Shown: positions 39,043 to 52,471, counted from the stretch's first letter. The stretch is DNA of 64,000 nt from Deinobacterium chartae (GCF_014202645.1 NZ_JACHHG010000013.1:33608-97607); one strand, 5' to 3'. A program made the numbers and translations. Notes: generated from the sequence alone by a model not told the origin.

Positions 39043-40453
39043 TTAATTCTCGTCAAGCCAGGCGCGGATCACCGGGAGCTTGCTCGCAATCCGCTCGCGG
39101 GCCTGCGACCAGAAGCGCCGCGCGTAGCCCTCCACGTTGCGCTGCCGCCCACGGGCCACCGCCAGATCTCCTTCGGGCACGTCGCTGGTAACGGCACTTC
39201 CAGCGGCCACGATGGCCCCGCGACCGACCGTCACCGGAGCGACCAGCACCGAGTTGCTCCCGATAAAGGCCCCGTCTTGGATGTGGGTCGGGTGCTTGGT
39301 CACCCCGTCGTAGTTCGCGGTGATCGTTCCGGCGCCGACGTTCACACCCGCACCCAGGGTCGCATCTCCCAGGTAGGCCAGGTGTCCCGCCTTGGTTCCT
39401 TCTCCCAGCCGCGCATTCTTGACCTCCACGAAATTCCCCACGTGCGCGCCTGCCCCAAGCTGAGCGCCCGGACGCAGGCGTGCGAACGGCCCGGCGTCCG
39501 CTCCCGCTTCGAGCACGGCCCCCTCGAGGACCGAGTGGCTGCGCACGCTGGCTCCCGAGTGAACGTGTACATCGCGCAGCACACTGTAGGCTCCGATTGT
39601 CACGTCTTCGCCAAGCACCGTGTGGCCCGCGAGGATCACGCCCGGAGCCAGGGTGCAGTCGCGCCCGATCTCGACCGTGTCATCGATGTAAGTCGTCTCG
39701 GGGTCTTGCAGGGTCACGCCGGCGCGCATGTGACGCAGCGCCACCCTGCGGCGCATCACCGCCTCGGCCTCGGCCAGCTGCGCGCGGTCGTTGGCACCGA
39801 GCACCTCGAGGGCGTCGTCGATCTGGAAGGCCTCCACGCGTGCACCCTCGGCGCGGTAGAGGGCTAGCAGGTCGGTCAGGTAGTACTCTCCGGCCGGATT
39901 GTCGTTGGTGATGCGCTCGGCGAGCTTACCGGCGCGGGCGTCCATCAGGTACACGCCCGAGTTGAACTCGCGGATGCGGCGCTGCTCGGGGCTGGCGGCC
40001 TTCTCCTCCACGATGGCGGCCACCTCGCCGCGCTCGTCACGCACGATGCGGCCGTAACCGGTGGCGTCCTCGAGCACCGCGGTCAAGATGGTGAGGCCCG
40101 CGCCCGTGGCGCGGTGGTGCGCCAACATCGCCTCGAGGGTCTCGAGGCGGATCAGGGGGGTGTCTCCGTACAGCAGCAAGATCTCGTCGCCTCTCAGCAG
40201 CGGGGCCGCCTGCAAGAAGGCGTGAGCGGTACCGAGCTGGCGGTCTTGGCGCACGAACTGCACCCCGGCTCCCTCGAAGGCCGCTTCGACCTGTTCGGCC
40301 CCGTGCCCGGTGACCAGCACGATGTTGTGCGCGCCCAGCTGTTGCGCACGCTGCACCGAGTATCCGACCATCGAGCGGCCAGCGAGCGGGTGCAAGACCT
40401 TGGGGAGTTTGGACTTCATACGGCTGCCTTGACCGGCAGCCAGGATCACGACA

Positions 40454-40461
<8 letters not shown>
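39043..40461 (-). CDS. glmU: GlmU, UDP-GlcNAc pyrophosphorylase / glucosamine-1-phosphate acetyltransferase
   Basis: This 472-residue bifunctional enzyme makes UDP-N-acetylglucosamine for peptidoglycan. The N-terminal uridylyltransferase domain starts [27 protein letters not shown], with GDTPLI further on. The C-terminal left-handed beta helix (from about residue 255) shows hexapeptide repeats such as [15 protein letters not shown] and [16 protein letters not shown], with acetyl-CoA-site residues near [14 protein letters not shown]. Its start overlaps the end of lgt by eight bases, making it the last gene of the DUF456-glutaredoxin-lgt-glmU transcript and joining two envelope functions. Confidence 0.97.
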
Positions 40462-41374
<913 letters not shown>

Positions 41375-41407
41375 GAAAGGTCTCCTGAGGGGGTCTTTGA
41401 GCCCAGT

Positions 41408-41656
41408 CTAACGGCGCACGGACGAAAAGGTTAGCCCTGCGCGCTCGAGGCGAACCCGGTTGAAAATTCCCTTCAGCAACACCTGATTCCCGTGGGTCAG
41501 CACCGGGATATCCCAGCCGAAGGCGGCCTCGAGGTCCGCGTCGTTCGAGATGTCCACCACCGTGAACTCGAGGCCCAGGTCACGCAGCAGCGCCTCGGCC
41601 TGTTCGCACAGGTGGCAGCCGGGGCGCGAGTACAGCCGGTATTCGCCGTCGCTCAC
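41408..41656 (-). CDS. Glutaredoxin-like protein (CxxC thioredoxin fold)
   Basis: This 82-residue protein has a thioredoxin-type fold with the redox motif CHLC in YSRPGCHLCEQAEALL, a cis-Pro in WDIPVLTHGNQVLLKG, and no other domain, typical of the DUF836/glutaredoxin-like group. It probably reduces or exchanges disulfides in the cytoplasm; the natural partner is unknown. A GTG start is chosen because it overlaps the DUF456 stop (GTGA) and has GGAGG upstream. Lack of a signal peptide argues against an envelope role despite its neighbours. Confidence 0.82.
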   Translation of the reverse strand: MSDGEYRLYSRPGCHLCEQAEALLRDLGLEFTVVDISNDADLEAAFGWDIPVLTHGNQVLLKGIFNRVRLERAGLTFSSVRR

Positions 41657-42141
41657 TGCGCGATCCTCCACAGCACCGCGATACCCATCAGCAGGTGAAT
41701 CATGAACTTGACCACCACCGAGGCCGCCAGACCCAGCACCGTTCCCCAGGCCGCGCGCACCGCCTGGTCGAAGGGGCGGCCGGTGATCAGTTCGGCGACC
41801 ACCGCACCGGCCATCGGGCCGATCAGAATGCCCAGCGGGCCCAGGAAAATTCCGATGATCGAGCCGACCAGAGCACCCCAGCCGGCCGCGCGGCTGCCGC
41901 CGAAACGTCCGGCGCCCACGGCAGCGGCGATGTTATCCACGAAGCTGGTGGCCAGCGCGACTATGCCGAGGCCCAGCAGCCACCAGACGGTGATTTCCTG
42001 AAAACCGGTCAGCAGCGCGTAAACCAGGGCACCCAGCCACACGATCAGGGTGGCGGGCAGCACCGGAACGAAGGTCGCGACCGTACCTACCAGCCAGATC
42101 GCCACGAACACAAAGGTTTGCCACACGGTTACAGAGTACAT
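41653..42141 (-). CDS. DUF456 family membrane protein
   Basis: This 162-residue hydrophobic protein has three to four helices and the glycine-rich DUF456 pattern: LVGTVATFVPVLPATLIVWLGALVYAL, SFVDNIAAAVGAGRFGGSRAAGWGALVG, IIGIFLGPLGILIGPMAGAVVAELI. Glycine-zipper helices suggest membrane packing or oligomer formation, but the function is unknown. It heads the four-gene run ending in glmU. No clear -10 box or ribosome site was found before ATG 42141. Confidence 0.85.
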   Translation of the reverse strand: MYSVTVWQTFVFVAIWLVGTVATFVPVLPATLIVWLGALVYALLTGFQEITVWWLLGLGIVALATSFVDNIAAAVGAGRFGGSRAAGWGALVGSIIGIFLGPLGILIGPMAGAVVAELITGRPFDQAVRAAWGTVLGLAASVVVKFMIHLLMGIAVLWRIAQ

Positions 42142-42318
42142 CGGATGGCTTGGGGTGAAGGTCCTGCTGGCTCAGGGCGAGCGCTTTGTGAAGACATATT
42201 TCCCGGGGCATAGCCGGAGCGGCCGTGCGCCAGCAGCGGTTTACAAACGTGTGTTAGGATGGCCTTGCTGCGCACCGCAGCGCCCGCTTCCCGATTCTTT
42301 CTCCCGAAGGAGACCGCA

Positions 42319-43494
42319 ATGAAAGCAGTGATCGTCGCGGCCAGCCGCACCCCCATCGGCCGCTTTATGGGCAGCTTGACGCCGCTCAAGGCCACCGAAC
42401 TCGGCACCCTCACCCTGCGCGCCACCCTCGAGCGGGCCGGCGTACCCCTCGAGGCCGTAGAAGAAGTGATCATGGGCAACGTGGTCCAGGCCGGCAACGG
42501 CCAGAACCCGGCCAGACAGGCCGCCTTGAAAGCCGGACTTCCGAGCGAGGTCGGGGCCCTGACCGTGAACAAGGTGTGCGGCTCGGGCCTCAAGGCGGTG
42601 ATCTTAGCCGCGCAGAGCATCCGCGCCGGGGACCAGCGGGCGGTCCTCGCGGGCGGCATGGAGAGCATGTCCAACGCCCCGCACCTGCTGCCCGCAGCGC
42701 GGCAGGGCTACCGCCTGGGCCACGCCCAGTTGCTCGACGCCAACTTGCAAGACGGCCTGTGGTGCGCCCTGACCGATCAGCACATGGGGCTGACCGCCGA
42801 ACTCGTGAGCCGCGAGCACCGGGTTTCGCGCGAGGAGATGGACGCCTTTGCGCTCGAAAGCCACCGCAAGAGCCTCGAGGCGCAGTCCCAGGGGCGCTTC
42901 GCCCGCGAGATCGTTCCGGCAGTGATCGAGGGCCGCAAGGGCAGCGTGACCGTGGACGCCGACGAGAGCCCGCGCGCCGACACCTCGCTCGAGTCGCTCG
43001 CCCGGCTGCGCCCGGCCTTTGACCCGCAGGGCTGCGTGACCGCCGGCAACGCCCCGGGCTTATCGGACGGTGCGGCCAGCTTGCTGGTGATGTCCGAAGA
43101 CGCCGCCCGCGCCCACGGCCTGCGACCCCTGGCGGTCATCGAGGGCTACGCCACCGGAGGCCTCGCCCCCGAGTGGGTGATGATGACCCCCGTACCCGCC
43201 ACCCGCAAGCTGCTCGAGCGGCTCGGCTGGAGTGCTGCCGACGTGGACCTGTGGGAGCTGAACGAGGCGTTTGCGGTGCAGTCGGTGGCGGTCATGCGCG
43301 AACTGGGCCTCGAGGCCGACCGGGTGAACGTCAACGGCGGCGCGGTGGCGCTGGGTCACCCGATCGGGGCCTCGGGCGCCCGCATCCTGGTCACGCTGCT
43401 ACACGCCCTCGAGCAGCGCGACAAGGAGCTGGGGATCGCCACGCTGTGCATGGGCGGCGGCAACGGGCTGGCCCTGGCGGTCCGGCGGGTTTAG
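42319..43494 (+). CDS. Thiolase family protein (acetyl-CoA C-acetyltransferase)
   Basis: This 391-residue thiolase has the active-site nucleophile Cys in [16 protein letters not shown] (about residue 86), the [11 protein letters not shown] motif, [17 protein letters not shown] with the catalytic His, and the C-terminal Cys in TLCMGGGNG. It makes or cleaves acetoacetyl-CoA; direction depends on pathway. GAAGGAG lies six bases before ATG 42319. With the 3-hydroxybutyryl-CoA dehydrogenase downstream it could work in short-chain acyl-CoA metabolism, although citramalate synthase lies between the two. Confidence 0.93.
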   Translation: MKAVIVAASRTPIGRFMGSLTPLKATELGTLTLRATLERAGVPLEAVEEVIMGNVVQAGNGQNPARQAALKAGLPSEVGALTVNKVCGSGLKAVILAAQSIRAGDQRAVLAGGMESMSNAPHLLPAARQGYRLGHAQLLDANLQDGLWCALTDQHMGLTAELVSREHRVSREEMDAFALESHRKSLEAQSQGRFAREIVPAVIEGRKGSVTVDADESPRADTSLESLARLRPAFDPQGCVTAGNAPGLSDGAASLLVMSEDAARAHGLRPLAVIEGYATGGLAPEWVMMTPVPATRKLLERLGWSAADVDLWELNEAFAVQSVAVMRELGLEADRVNVNGGAVALGHPIGASGARILVTLLHALEQRDKELGIATLCMGGGNGLALAVRRV

Positions 43495-43567
43495 GCGCAG
43501 GCACGGGTCTTGAGAAAACCTGAATTTTGCGCCCTTCCCCGGTACATCCCGCCCGCTCGCAACTGGT

Positions 43568-43573
43568 TAAAGT
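43568..43573 (+). promoter_or_regulatory. Leaderless promoter of cimA
   Basis: TAAAGT, six bases, then ATG 43580. Confidence 0.6.
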
Positions 43574-43579
43574 GAACGC

Positions 43580-45196
43580 ATGAACATCACCCTGCTCGAC
43601 ACCACCCTGCGCGACGGGGCCCTGACCGAGGACATCAACCTCTCGATCCCGGACAAACTGCGGCTGGCCAGCTTGATCGACTCGCTCGGCGTCACCTACC
43701 TCGAGGGCGGCTGGCCTCAGGTGTTCGAGTCGGACCTCGAGTTCTTCGAGCAGGCAGCGGAGTTGGACCTGAAGGCCAAACTGACCGTCTTCGGCGCGAC
43801 CCGCCGCCCCGAGACCCGGGTGGACCGCGACGCGAACCTGCGGCTGATGCTGGCCGCAAGCACGCCGGTGGTCCACCTGTACGGCAAGGTCTGGACCCTG
43901 CACGTGGAGAAGGTGCTGCGCACCACCCGCAAGGAGAACCTGGCGATGCTGCGCGACTCGGTCGAATTCATGAAGTCGCACGGCAAGGAGGTCATCTTCA
44001 CCGCCGAGCACTTCTTCGACGGCCTGCGCACGGACCCCGGCTACGCCCTGGAGAACATCCAAGTGGCCCTCGAGGCAGGCGCGGACGTGCTGAGCCTGGG
44101 GGACTCGAACGGCGGGGCGCTCCCCTGGGAGATCGAGGCGGGCGTAAAACAGGTGCTGCAGATGGCCGGGGGGCGCCCGGTGGGCCTGCACCTGCACGAC
44201 GACCTGGGAATGGCGCTGGGCAACGCCCTGGCCGGCGTGCACGCCGGAGCCACCCACGTGCAGGGCACCGTGAACGGCTACGGGGCGCGCACCGGCATCA
44301 CCGACCTGACCACGCTGCTGCCGATCTTGAAGCTCAAGATGGGCCAGGAGGTCGTCAGCGACGAGCAACTCGCCCGCCTGACCCGGGTGGCCCACCAGGT
44401 GGCCGAGATCGTAGGGCTCGGCGGCGAGATGGCCTACAAGCCGGTGGTGGGCGACAAGGTTTTCGCGCACAAGACCCAGACCCACGTCTCGGCGGTGCTG
44501 TCCGATCCCGAGGCGTACGAGACCATCGATCCGGAGCGGGTCGGCAATCGCCGCAAACTGCTGATTCCCGGCCTCACGCGCCCCACGTACCTGCAAGAGA
44601 TCGCGCGGCGCTACGGCGTGGACCTCAGCGGCGACTCGGTCGCCAACGCCCGCATCCTCGAGGTGCTGCGCAAGCTCGAGGAACAGGGTTATACCTTCGA
44701 GGACGCCGAGGCCAGCCTCGAGCTGCGGCTGGGCTACCTCTCGGGGCGCTTCCAGCCGATCCTTGAGGTGGAGCGCCTGCGGCTGTTCCAGGTGATTCGC
44801 GGGCGCACGCAGAGCGTGGTGGAAGCCGCGCTGCGCGCCCGGGTGGACGGGCGCGCCGAGTACGTGGCGGCCGAAGGCGAAGGGCCGATCGACACGCTGT
44901 ACCGGGTGATCCTCGAGGCGCTGTCGGTGGTCGAAAACCTCGATTACCGCAGCTACATGCAAAACGTCTTGGTGAGCGCTTTCCGGGTGCGTACGCTCAG
45001 CTCGGGCGGCGAGGACCTGCGGGTGCGGGTCTCGATCTCCATGCACGACGGGCAGCGCGAGTGGACCACGGTCGGCATCGACTCGGACCTGATCCGCGCG
45101 GCGTGGCTGGCACTGGTCGACGGTGTGGAGTACGGCCTGCTGACCCGGCGTCGCCCCGATCCGGACGCCGGTGCGGCGATTTCTTCCCCGAGCTGA
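43580..45196 (+). CDS. cimA: Citramalate synthase
   Basis: This 538-residue DRE-TIM metallolyase family enzyme begins [16 protein letters not shown], where Arg and Asp are catalytic. It has [16 protein letters not shown] as the metal-binding His pair, [11 protein letters not shown], and a C-terminal LeuA-dimer regulatory domain from about residue 390. Length and the N-terminal pattern fit CimA rather than LeuA. It condenses pyruvate and acetyl-CoA to (R)-citramalate, the threonine-independent entry to isoleucine, and the regulatory domain usually binds isoleucine. It has its own leaderless promoter and is followed by hbd after 25 bases. Confidence 0.9.
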   Translation: MNITLLDTTLRDGALTEDINLSIPDKLRLASLIDSLGVTYLEGGWPQVFESDLEFFEQAAELDLKAKLTVFGATRRPETRVDRDANLRLMLAASTPVVHLYGKVWTLHVEKVLRTTRKENLAMLRDSVEFMKSHGKEVIFTAEHFFDGLRTDPGYALENIQVALEAGADVLSLGDSNGGALPWEIEAGVKQVLQMAGGRPVGLHLHDDLGMALGNALAGVHAGATHVQGTVNGYGARTGITDLTTLLPILKLKMGQEVVSDEQLARLTRVAHQVAEIVGLGGEMAYKPVVGDKVFAHKTQTHVSAVLSDPEAYETIDPERVGNRRKLLIPGLTRPTYLQEIARRYGVDLSGDSVANARILEVLRKLEEQGYTFEDAEASLELRLGYLSGRFQPILEVERLRLFQVIRGRTQSVVEAALRARVDGRAEYVAAEGEGPIDTLYRVILEALSVVENLDYRSYMQNVLVSAFRVRTLSSGGEDLRVRVSISMHDGQREWTTVGIDSDLIRAAWLALVDGVEYGLLTRRRPDPDAGAAISSPS

Positions 45197-45221
45197 GCGC
45201 GGGGATTTCAAGGAGCCAAAC

Positions 45222-46061
45222 ATGATTTTCGGAGTGATCGGCGCAGGACAGATGGGTTCGGGCATCGCTCAGGTAGCGGCCCAGAGCGGATTTCAGGTGA
45301 TCCTGCGCGACGTCGAGGAACGTTTCCTCGAGCGCGCGCGTAGCGGAATGCAGGCAAGCCTGGGCAAGCTGCACGAGAAAGGTCGCCTCGAGGAAACGCC
45401 CGAGGCGGTGCTGGAGCGCGTGCGCTTCACCACCCGCCTCGAGGACTTCGCGCAGGCTGATCTGGTGGTCGAGGCCATCGTGGAGCACGAGCCGACCAAA
45501 CTCGAGCTGTTCCGGACCCTGGGCAGCGTGGTGCAGCCTCAGGGGGTGCTGGCCTCGAACACCTCCTCGATTCCGATCACCCGGCTCGCGACCGCCTCGG
45601 GCCGCCCGGAGCGCTTTATCGGGATGCACTTTATGAACCCGGTGCCGCTGATGGCGCTGGTCGAGGTGATCCGCGGCTACTCCACCTCGGACGAGACCGC
45701 CGCGTTCATCACCGAAACCGCGCGCAAGATGGGCAAAACGCCCATCGAGTGCAACGATTTTCCCGGCTTCGTGTCGAACCGCATCCTGATGCCCATGATC
45801 AACGAGGCGGTGCAGTGCGTGATGGAGGGGGTCGCGACCCCGGAGGCGATCGACGGCATCATGAAGCTGGGCATGAACCACCCGATGGGGCCGCTGACGC
45901 TGGCGGACTTTATCGGTCTGGACACCTGCCTCTCGATCATGGAGGTGCTGCACCACGGCCTGGGCGACGACAAGTACCGGCCCAGTCCGCTGCTGCGCAA
46001 GATGGTGCAGGCGGGCCTGCTCGGCCGCAAGAGCGGCAGGGGGTTTTACTCGTACGCCTGA
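45222..46061 (+). CDS. 3-hydroxybutyryl-CoA dehydrogenase
   Basis: This 279-residue protein has an N-terminal Rossmann fold ([21 protein letters not shown]) and a C-terminal 3HCDH dimer domain with [18 protein letters not shown], carrying the catalytic His, and [19 protein letters not shown]. It reversibly oxidises 3-hydroxybutyryl-CoA to acetoacetyl-CoA with NAD(P). AAGGAG lies six bases before ATG 45222. It is probably co-transcribed with cimA, and the thiolase two genes upstream supplies or uses its product. Confidence 0.93.
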   Translation: MIFGVIGAGQMGSGIAQVAAQSGFQVILRDVEERFLERARSGMQASLGKLHEKGRLEETPEAVLERVRFTTRLEDFAQADLVVEAIVEHEPTKLELFRTLGSVVQPQGVLASNTSSIPITRLATASGRPERFIGMHFMNPVPLMALVEVIRGYSTSDETAAFITETARKMGKTPIECNDFPGFVSNRILMPMINEAVQCVMEGVATPEAIDGIMKLGMNHPMGPLTLADFIGLDTCLSIMEVLHHGLGDDKYRPSPLLRKMVQAGLLGRKSGRGFYSYA

Positions 46062-46127
46062 AGTCCCCCTGCACGCACAACGGGCCTTTACCTTGGCTCA
46101 TAGTTCAAATACATATGCAGCAGCGTT

Positions 46128-46150
46128 TCGGGCGAAGTTTTTGCTTCGCC
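46128..46150 (+). terminator. Hairpin after the dehydrogenase gene
   Basis: GGGCGAAG and CTTCGCCC form an 8-bp stem around a T-rich loop. No T-tract follows; it precedes the next promoter. Confidence 0.5.
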
Positions 46151-46155
46151 CATAA

Positions 46156-46183
46156 CGTTTCCGAAACATATTCACCTTATAAT
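46156..46183 (+). promoter_or_regulatory. Promoter and possible operator of the 69-residue gene
   Basis: A perfect -10 TATAAT (46178-46183) sits six bases before ATG 46190. GTTTC-C-GAAAC (46156-46166) occupies the -35 area and may be an operator. Confidence 0.65.
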
Positions 46184-46189
46184 CTCCTC

Positions 46190-46399
46190 ATGCAGCCCGC
46201 AGCGTCCCGCCCCCGTCCGCGCGTCGCCGTCTCGTCGCTGAACCCCGTCTCGCTCGCACCCCTGCTGCGCGCGGCCAGACCCCACGTCCGCCTGCCGCGC
46301 AGGGCCCGCTTCGGAGAGCGGGTGGACTGGTCCATGCACCACATGGAAGCCCTCGAGCGCACCGGCATATGGTGGGCGCTGTTCCGCCAGCGCCGTTAA
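46190..46399 (+). CDS. Small basic protein of unknown function (69 residues)
   Basis: The reading frame encodes a very Arg-rich, Pro-rich N-terminal half followed by a more ordered end with WSMHHMEALERTGIWWALF and a basic terminus. No family is recognised. Support for a real gene comes from context rather than homology: a consensus TATAAT placed six bases before the ATG as in other leaderless genes here, and a strong terminator 26 bases after the stop, forming a tight single-gene unit. The cationic, Trp-containing tail could bind nucleic acid or membrane. It could instead be a structured RNA that happens to be open. Confidence 0.6.
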   Translation: MQPAASRPRPRVAVSSLNPVSLAPLLRAARPHVRLPRRARFGERVDWSMHHMEALERTGIWWALFRQRR

Positions 46400-46424
46400 G
46401 GTCACCGCAGGGCTGTTTCTTCAC

Positions 46425-46451
46425 ACGGGCACCCAAGGGTGCCCGTTTTTT
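46425..46451 (+). terminator. Rho-independent terminator of the 69-residue gene
   Basis: ACGGGCACCC pairs with GGGTGCCCGT around AA, followed by TTTTT. Confidence 0.92.
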
Positions 46452-46506
46452 AGCGCGCTCAAGCGCCTTGGGCGAAGTCGCGCTGCGCTCTGCACGCCCG
46501 GTGCGC

Positions 46507-46512
46507 TATGAT
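46507..46512 (+). promoter_or_regulatory. -10 box of the STAS gene
   Basis: TATGAT, giving a leader of about 40 bases that ends in GGAGGAG. Confidence 0.55.
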
Positions 46513-46557
46513 CGAGTTCGGCAAACACAACACACCCGCTCCCTGTGGAGGAGACGC

Positions 46558-46881
46558 ATGATCACCTGGACCCTGATCGAACCCGACGCGGCGCGTTTCG
46601 AACTGACCGGCCGCATCGACCTTCATGGCGCGCCGGACCTGCGGATCGCCCTCGACGAGGCCCTCGAAGCCGGTGCGCGGCAGCTTGACCTCGAGATGAG
46701 CGGAGTGACCCTGCTGGATTCCTCGGGGCTGGCCACCCTGGTAGACGGCGCCCGATCGGCCCGCGCGCAGGGCGGGGACCTGCGCATCATCTCGCCCAGC
46801 TACAGCGTGGCACGCCTGCTCGAGCTGACCGAGCTCGACGAACACCTCGAGGTGGTCCAGGGCAACAGCCTCAAAGCCTGA
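46558..46881 (+). CDS. STAS-domain anti-sigma factor antagonist
   Basis: This 107-residue single STAS domain of the SpoIIAA/RsbV type has ELTGRIDLHGAPDLRIALDEAL at the start and LDLEMSGVTLLDSSGLATLVDGAR, where one Ser of the DSSG motif is the usual phosphorylation site. Such proteins bind anti-sigma kinases and free sigma factors by partner switching. No RsbW-like kinase or sigma gene is adjacent, so its partner is elsewhere. GGAGGAG four bases before ATG 46558 defines the start. Confidence 0.9.
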   Translation: MITWTLIEPDAARFELTGRIDLHGAPDLRIALDEALEAGARQLDLEMSGVTLLDSSGLATLVDGARSARAQGGDLRIISPSYSVARLLELTELDEHLEVVQGNSLKA

Positions 46882-46968
46882 GGGGCAGTCTGCGCACGGG
46901 CGTGCGGCAAACCCGGCAGGGCCACGAAGACACATGCCCCTCAGCGGCGCTGAAGGGCCAGCAAAGCG

Positions 46969-47760
46969 TTATACCTGCTTGCCCGGATCCACACAGTGCT
47001 CGAGCGGCCCCCTCCCGCGCCCCAGACCCGGAGCAGACTCGAGGGCGCGCTGCAGGTAAGCGACCGCTCCCGCAACGGCCTCCTCGAGGTCGCAGCCCAG
47101 CGCGAGGCGGGCGGCCACCGCCGATGACAGGGTGCAGCCGGTGCCGTGCGTGTGCTGCGTGAAGCGGCGCGGATGGGTAAAGCGGCGCTGACGTCCGCGC
47201 CACAGCAAGATGTCGCTGAGGGTCTCCCCCGCCCCGTGCCCGCCCTTGAGCAGCAGCGGCAGCGGCGGCGGGTCGGCCACGAAGGCCTCGAGGCCCTCTG
47301 AACGCAGGGCGCCCCCGGGCAGCTCGCACAGCACCTCGGCCTCGGGCAGGTTGGGAGTGATGAGGGCCGCGCGCGGCAGCAGCAGGGCGCGCAGCGCCTC
47401 GAGGCCCGCCGCGTCGAGCAGCGCCCGGCCCGAGGTGGACAGCAGCACCGGATCGATCACCAACGGAGCCGAGCAGGCCTCCAGGGCGCGGGCGACCGCC
47501 TGCACGACCCCGGCGCTCCCCAGCGCCCCGATCTTGACGGCGGCCACCTCGAAATCCTCGAGCAGGGCCTGGATCTGTTCGTGCACCAGTTCAGGCTCGA
47601 TGACCTGCACGCGCCGCACGCCCAGGGTGTTCTGCACGGTCAGCAGCGTCAGGGCGCTCAGACCGTACACCCCGTGCGCCGCAAAGGTTTTGAGGTCGGC
47701 CTGCACCCCGGCTCCGCCCGAAGGGTCCGAGCCGGCCACCGTAAGCGCCACCCGCTTCAT
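46969..47760 (-). CDS. thiD: Hydroxymethylpyrimidine/phosphomethylpyrimidine kinase
   Basis: This 263-residue ribokinase-like enzyme phosphorylates HMP and HMP-P to the pyrophosphate used by ThiE. Signatures include ALTVAGSDPSGGAGVQADLKTF, HGVYGLSALTLLTVQNT and the anion hole LLLKGGHGAG...HTHGTGCTLSSAVAA. ATG 47760 lies seven bases after a TAAACT box, so its message should be leaderless and cannot carry a TPP aptamer, unlike the divergent thiC operon. No separate ThiD-ThiE fusion is present. Confidence 0.95.
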   Translation of the reverse strand: MKRVALTVAGSDPSGGAGVQADLKTFAAHGVYGLSALTLLTVQNTLGVRRVQVIEPELVHEQIQALLEDFEVAAVKIGALGSAGVVQAVARALEACSAPLVIDPVLLSTSGRALLDAAGLEALRALLLPRAALITPNLPEAEVLCELPGGALRSEGLEAFVADPPPLPLLLKGGHGAGETLSDILLWRGRQRRFTHPRRFTQHTHGTGCTLSSAVAARLALGCDLEEAVAGAVAYLQRALESAPGLGRGRGPLEHCVDPGKQV

Positions 47761-47767
47761 GAAGACG

Positions 47768-47773
47768 AGTTTA
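47768..47773 (-). promoter_or_regulatory. Leaderless promoter of thiD
   Basis: TAAACT on the minus strand, seven bases before the ATG. Confidence 0.6.
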
Positions 47774-47783
47774 CCCTGCGGTC

Positions 47784-47812
47784 TTGATTTGCCTCCGGGT
47801 TGGTGCAAGACT
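47784..47812 (+). promoter_or_regulatory. Candidate promoter of the thiC operon
   Basis: TTGATT (47784-47789), a 17-base spacer and AAGACT (47807-47812) just before the riboswitch; the -10 match is weak. Confidence 0.4.
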
Positions 47813-47817
47813 GCGCT

Positions 47818-47915
47818 CGTCACCAGGGGTGCCCCGTACCAGCCGGGGCCGAGAGGGCAAACGCGCCCAACCCGCAGAACCTGATCTGGTTAGCACCAGC
47901 GGAGGGAGCGTGACG
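47818..47915 (+). ncRNA. TPP riboswitch (THI element)
   Basis: P1 forms from CGTCAC (47818-47823) and GTGACG (47910-47915). The conserved core elements AGGGGTGCC, CCGAGAG and the nearly invariant AACCTGATCTGGTTAGCACC with AGCGGAGGGA are all present in order. It binds thiamin pyrophosphate in the nascent mRNA of the thiC operon. Confidence 0.96.
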
Positions 47916-47934
47916 GGCGAGATCATGGATTTCC

Positions 47935-47968
47935 CCCCCTCCGCACGCCTGTGGAGGGGGCATTTTTT
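47935..47968 (+). terminator. Riboswitch-controlled attenuator
   Basis: CCCCCTCC (47935-47942) pairs with GGAGGGGG (47953-47960), followed by CATTTTTT. It lies 20 bases after the aptamer, so TPP binding probably favours termination. Confidence 0.85.
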
Positions 47969-50602
<2,634 letters not shown>

Positions 50603-50763
50603 GGACCTGACCCTGCTGACCCTGCTAGAAGAGCTGGGAATCGACCCGCGCAAGGTGGCGGTGATGGTGAACGACGACCTCTACCCGGCCGGACGCGCCG
50701 AAGACCGGCCCCTCGCGGAACACGACGTTCTCGAGGTGGTGCGGATGATGCAGGGAGGCTGAG

Positions 50764-51558
50764 ATGGACCTCTTGAGAATCGCAGACCAGACCTTTGACT
50801 CGCGGCTGATGCTGGGCACGGGCAAGTACACCGACTTGGACGTGATGCGCGCGGCCCTGGAAGCCAGCGGCGCGCAGATCGTGACCGTCTCGATCCGCCG
50901 GGTCGAGCTCGGCGCAGCGGGACACGTGGGCCTGCTCGAGAGCCTGGACCTGTCGCGCTACACGCTGCTTCCCAACACCGCCGGGGCGCGCAGCGCCGAC
51001 GAGGCCGTGCGGCTCGCACGGCTGGCGCGCGCGGTCACCGGGACCGCGTGGCTCAAGCTCGAGGTGATTCCGGACCCCCACCACCTGCTGCCCGACCCGG
51101 TCGGCACGCTCGAGGCGGCGCGGCGTCTGGTGAACGAGGGCTTCACGGTGCTGCCGTACATGCCGCCCGACCCGGTGCTGGCCGCGCAGCTCGAGGCCGT
51201 GGGCTGCGCCACGGTGATGCCGCTGGCCTCGCCCATCGGCTCGGGCCGCGGCCTGCTGACGCGCGCGCAGCTCGAGCTGGTGGTGGAACGCAGCCGCATT
51301 CCGGTGGTGGTGGACGCCGGACTGGGCGTGCCCAGCGAGGCCGCCGCCTGCCTCGAGCTGGGGGCGAGTGCGGTGCTGGTGAACACCGCCATCGCCGAGG
51401 CGCGCGACCCAGTGCGCATGGCCGCCGCTTTCCGCGCCGGGGTAGAGGCGGGCCGCGCGGCCTTCCTGGCCGGACGCATGGCGCTGCGCCCGCACGCCTC
51501 GGCCTCGAGCCCCCTGGCGGGTGTTCCCACCCTGCCCGACCCGGAGGTGCCGGTGTGA
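50764..51558 (+). CDS. thiG: Thiazole synthase ThiG
   Basis: This 264-residue TIM-barrel enzyme builds the thiazole phosphate from deoxyxylulose 5-phosphate, dehydroglycine and ThiS thiocarboxylate. Signatures are [66 protein letters not shown] and [14 protein letters not shown]. It starts one base after the thiS stop. The preceding ThiS and following ThiO supply its sulfur and imine substrates. Confidence 0.97.
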   Translation: MDLLRIADQTFDSRLMLGTGKYTDLDVMRAALEASGAQIVTVSIRRVELGAAGHVGLLESLDLSRYTLLPNTAGARSADEAVRLARLARAVTGTAWLKLEVIPDPHHLLPDPVGTLEAARRLVNEGFTVLPYMPPDPVLAAQLEAVGCATVMPLASPIGSGRGLLTRAQLELVVERSRIPVVVDAGLGVPSEAAACLELGASAVLVNTAIAEARDPVRMAAAFRAGVEAGRAAFLAGRMALRPHASASSPLAGVPTLPDPEVPV

Positions 51559-51571
51559 GCGGGAGGACGCG

Positions 51572-52471
51572 GTGATCGCCGTGATCGGCGGCGGCGTCGT
51601 GGGCGCGGTGGTCGCCTTCGAGCTGCAGCGGCGCGGCCTCGAGGTCACCGTGTTCGAAGCGCGCCTGCCCGGAGCGGCCACGCCCGCCTCGGCGGGCATG
51701 CTGGCCCCCGGACCCGAAGGGCTGAGCGGAGCCGCCCTCGAGGACGCCCGCGCGGCCCTGGCGCTGTGGCCGGACCTCGCCCGCGCCCTCGAGGCACACG
51801 GGCGGGGCAGCGTGGGGCTGCGGTTCGGCATGATGCGCGCCCGCAGCGTTCCCGCGCACGAGGACGACCTCGAGGCGTTTCCCGGCGAGGGCTGGGTGAA
51901 CCCGCTGGCCGTGCGCGACGCAGCGCTCAAGACCGTGCCGGTGCTGCAGCAGCAGGTGCTGCGCCTCGAGCCGGTCGAACGCGGGGTGCGGCTGCACAGC
52001 GCCCGGCACACGCACACGGCGCGGGCCGCCGTGATCGCCGCCGGAGCCTGGAGCGCGAACTTCGGCCTGCCGGTCTACCCGCTGCGCGGTCAGGCGCTGC
52101 TGCTGTCCGCCGCCCCTTACCCCACCCCGCTGTACGCCGCCGGGCGCTACGCGGTCCCGCGCGCGGGCCGCACGTACCTGGGGGCCAGCGTGCGCGCCAC
52201 CTGGGACACCCGGATTGAGGCGCAGGAAACCGAGGCCCTCCTGCACGGCCTCGAGGGCATCTTTCCCCACCTGCGGGGAGCTGCGGTCCTCGAGGCGCGC
52301 GTGGGCCTGCGTCCCTTCTGCGACCAGGGCCCACTCGAGGGAGCGCACCCCAGCCTGCCCGGGGTGTGGTGCGCCACCGGGCACGGTCGGCACGGGACGC
52401 TGCTGGCCCCGCTGACCGCCCGGCGGGTCGCAGACGCGGTGCAACAGGCCCTGGCCGCCCTATCCGCCTGA
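51572..52471 (+). CDS. thiO: Glycine oxidase ThiO
   Basis: This 299-residue FAD enzyme of the DAO family oxidises glycine to the imine needed by ThiG, using O2. The dinucleotide motif GGGVVG begins at residue 6 of a GTG-started protein ([21 protein letters not shown]), and the C-terminus has [14 protein letters not shown] and [20 protein letters not shown] lies before the GTG. ThiO in place of ThiH marks the aerobic route, in line with the aerobic oxidase in this window. It ends directly against a convergent gene. Confidence 0.92.
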   Translation: MIAVIGGGVVGAVVAFELQRRGLEVTVFEARLPGAATPASAGMLAPGPEGLSGAALEDARAALALWPDLARALEAHGRGSVGLRFGMMRARSVPAHEDDLEAFPGEGWVNPLAVRDAALKTVPVLQQQVLRLEPVERGVRLHSARHTHTARAAVIAAGAWSANFGLPVYPLRGQALLLSAAPYPTPLYAAGRYAVPRAGRTYLGASVRATWDTRIEAQETEALLHGLEGIFPHLRGAAVLEARVGLRPFCDQGPLEGAHPSLPGVWCATGHGRHGTLLAPLTARRVADAVQQALAALSA

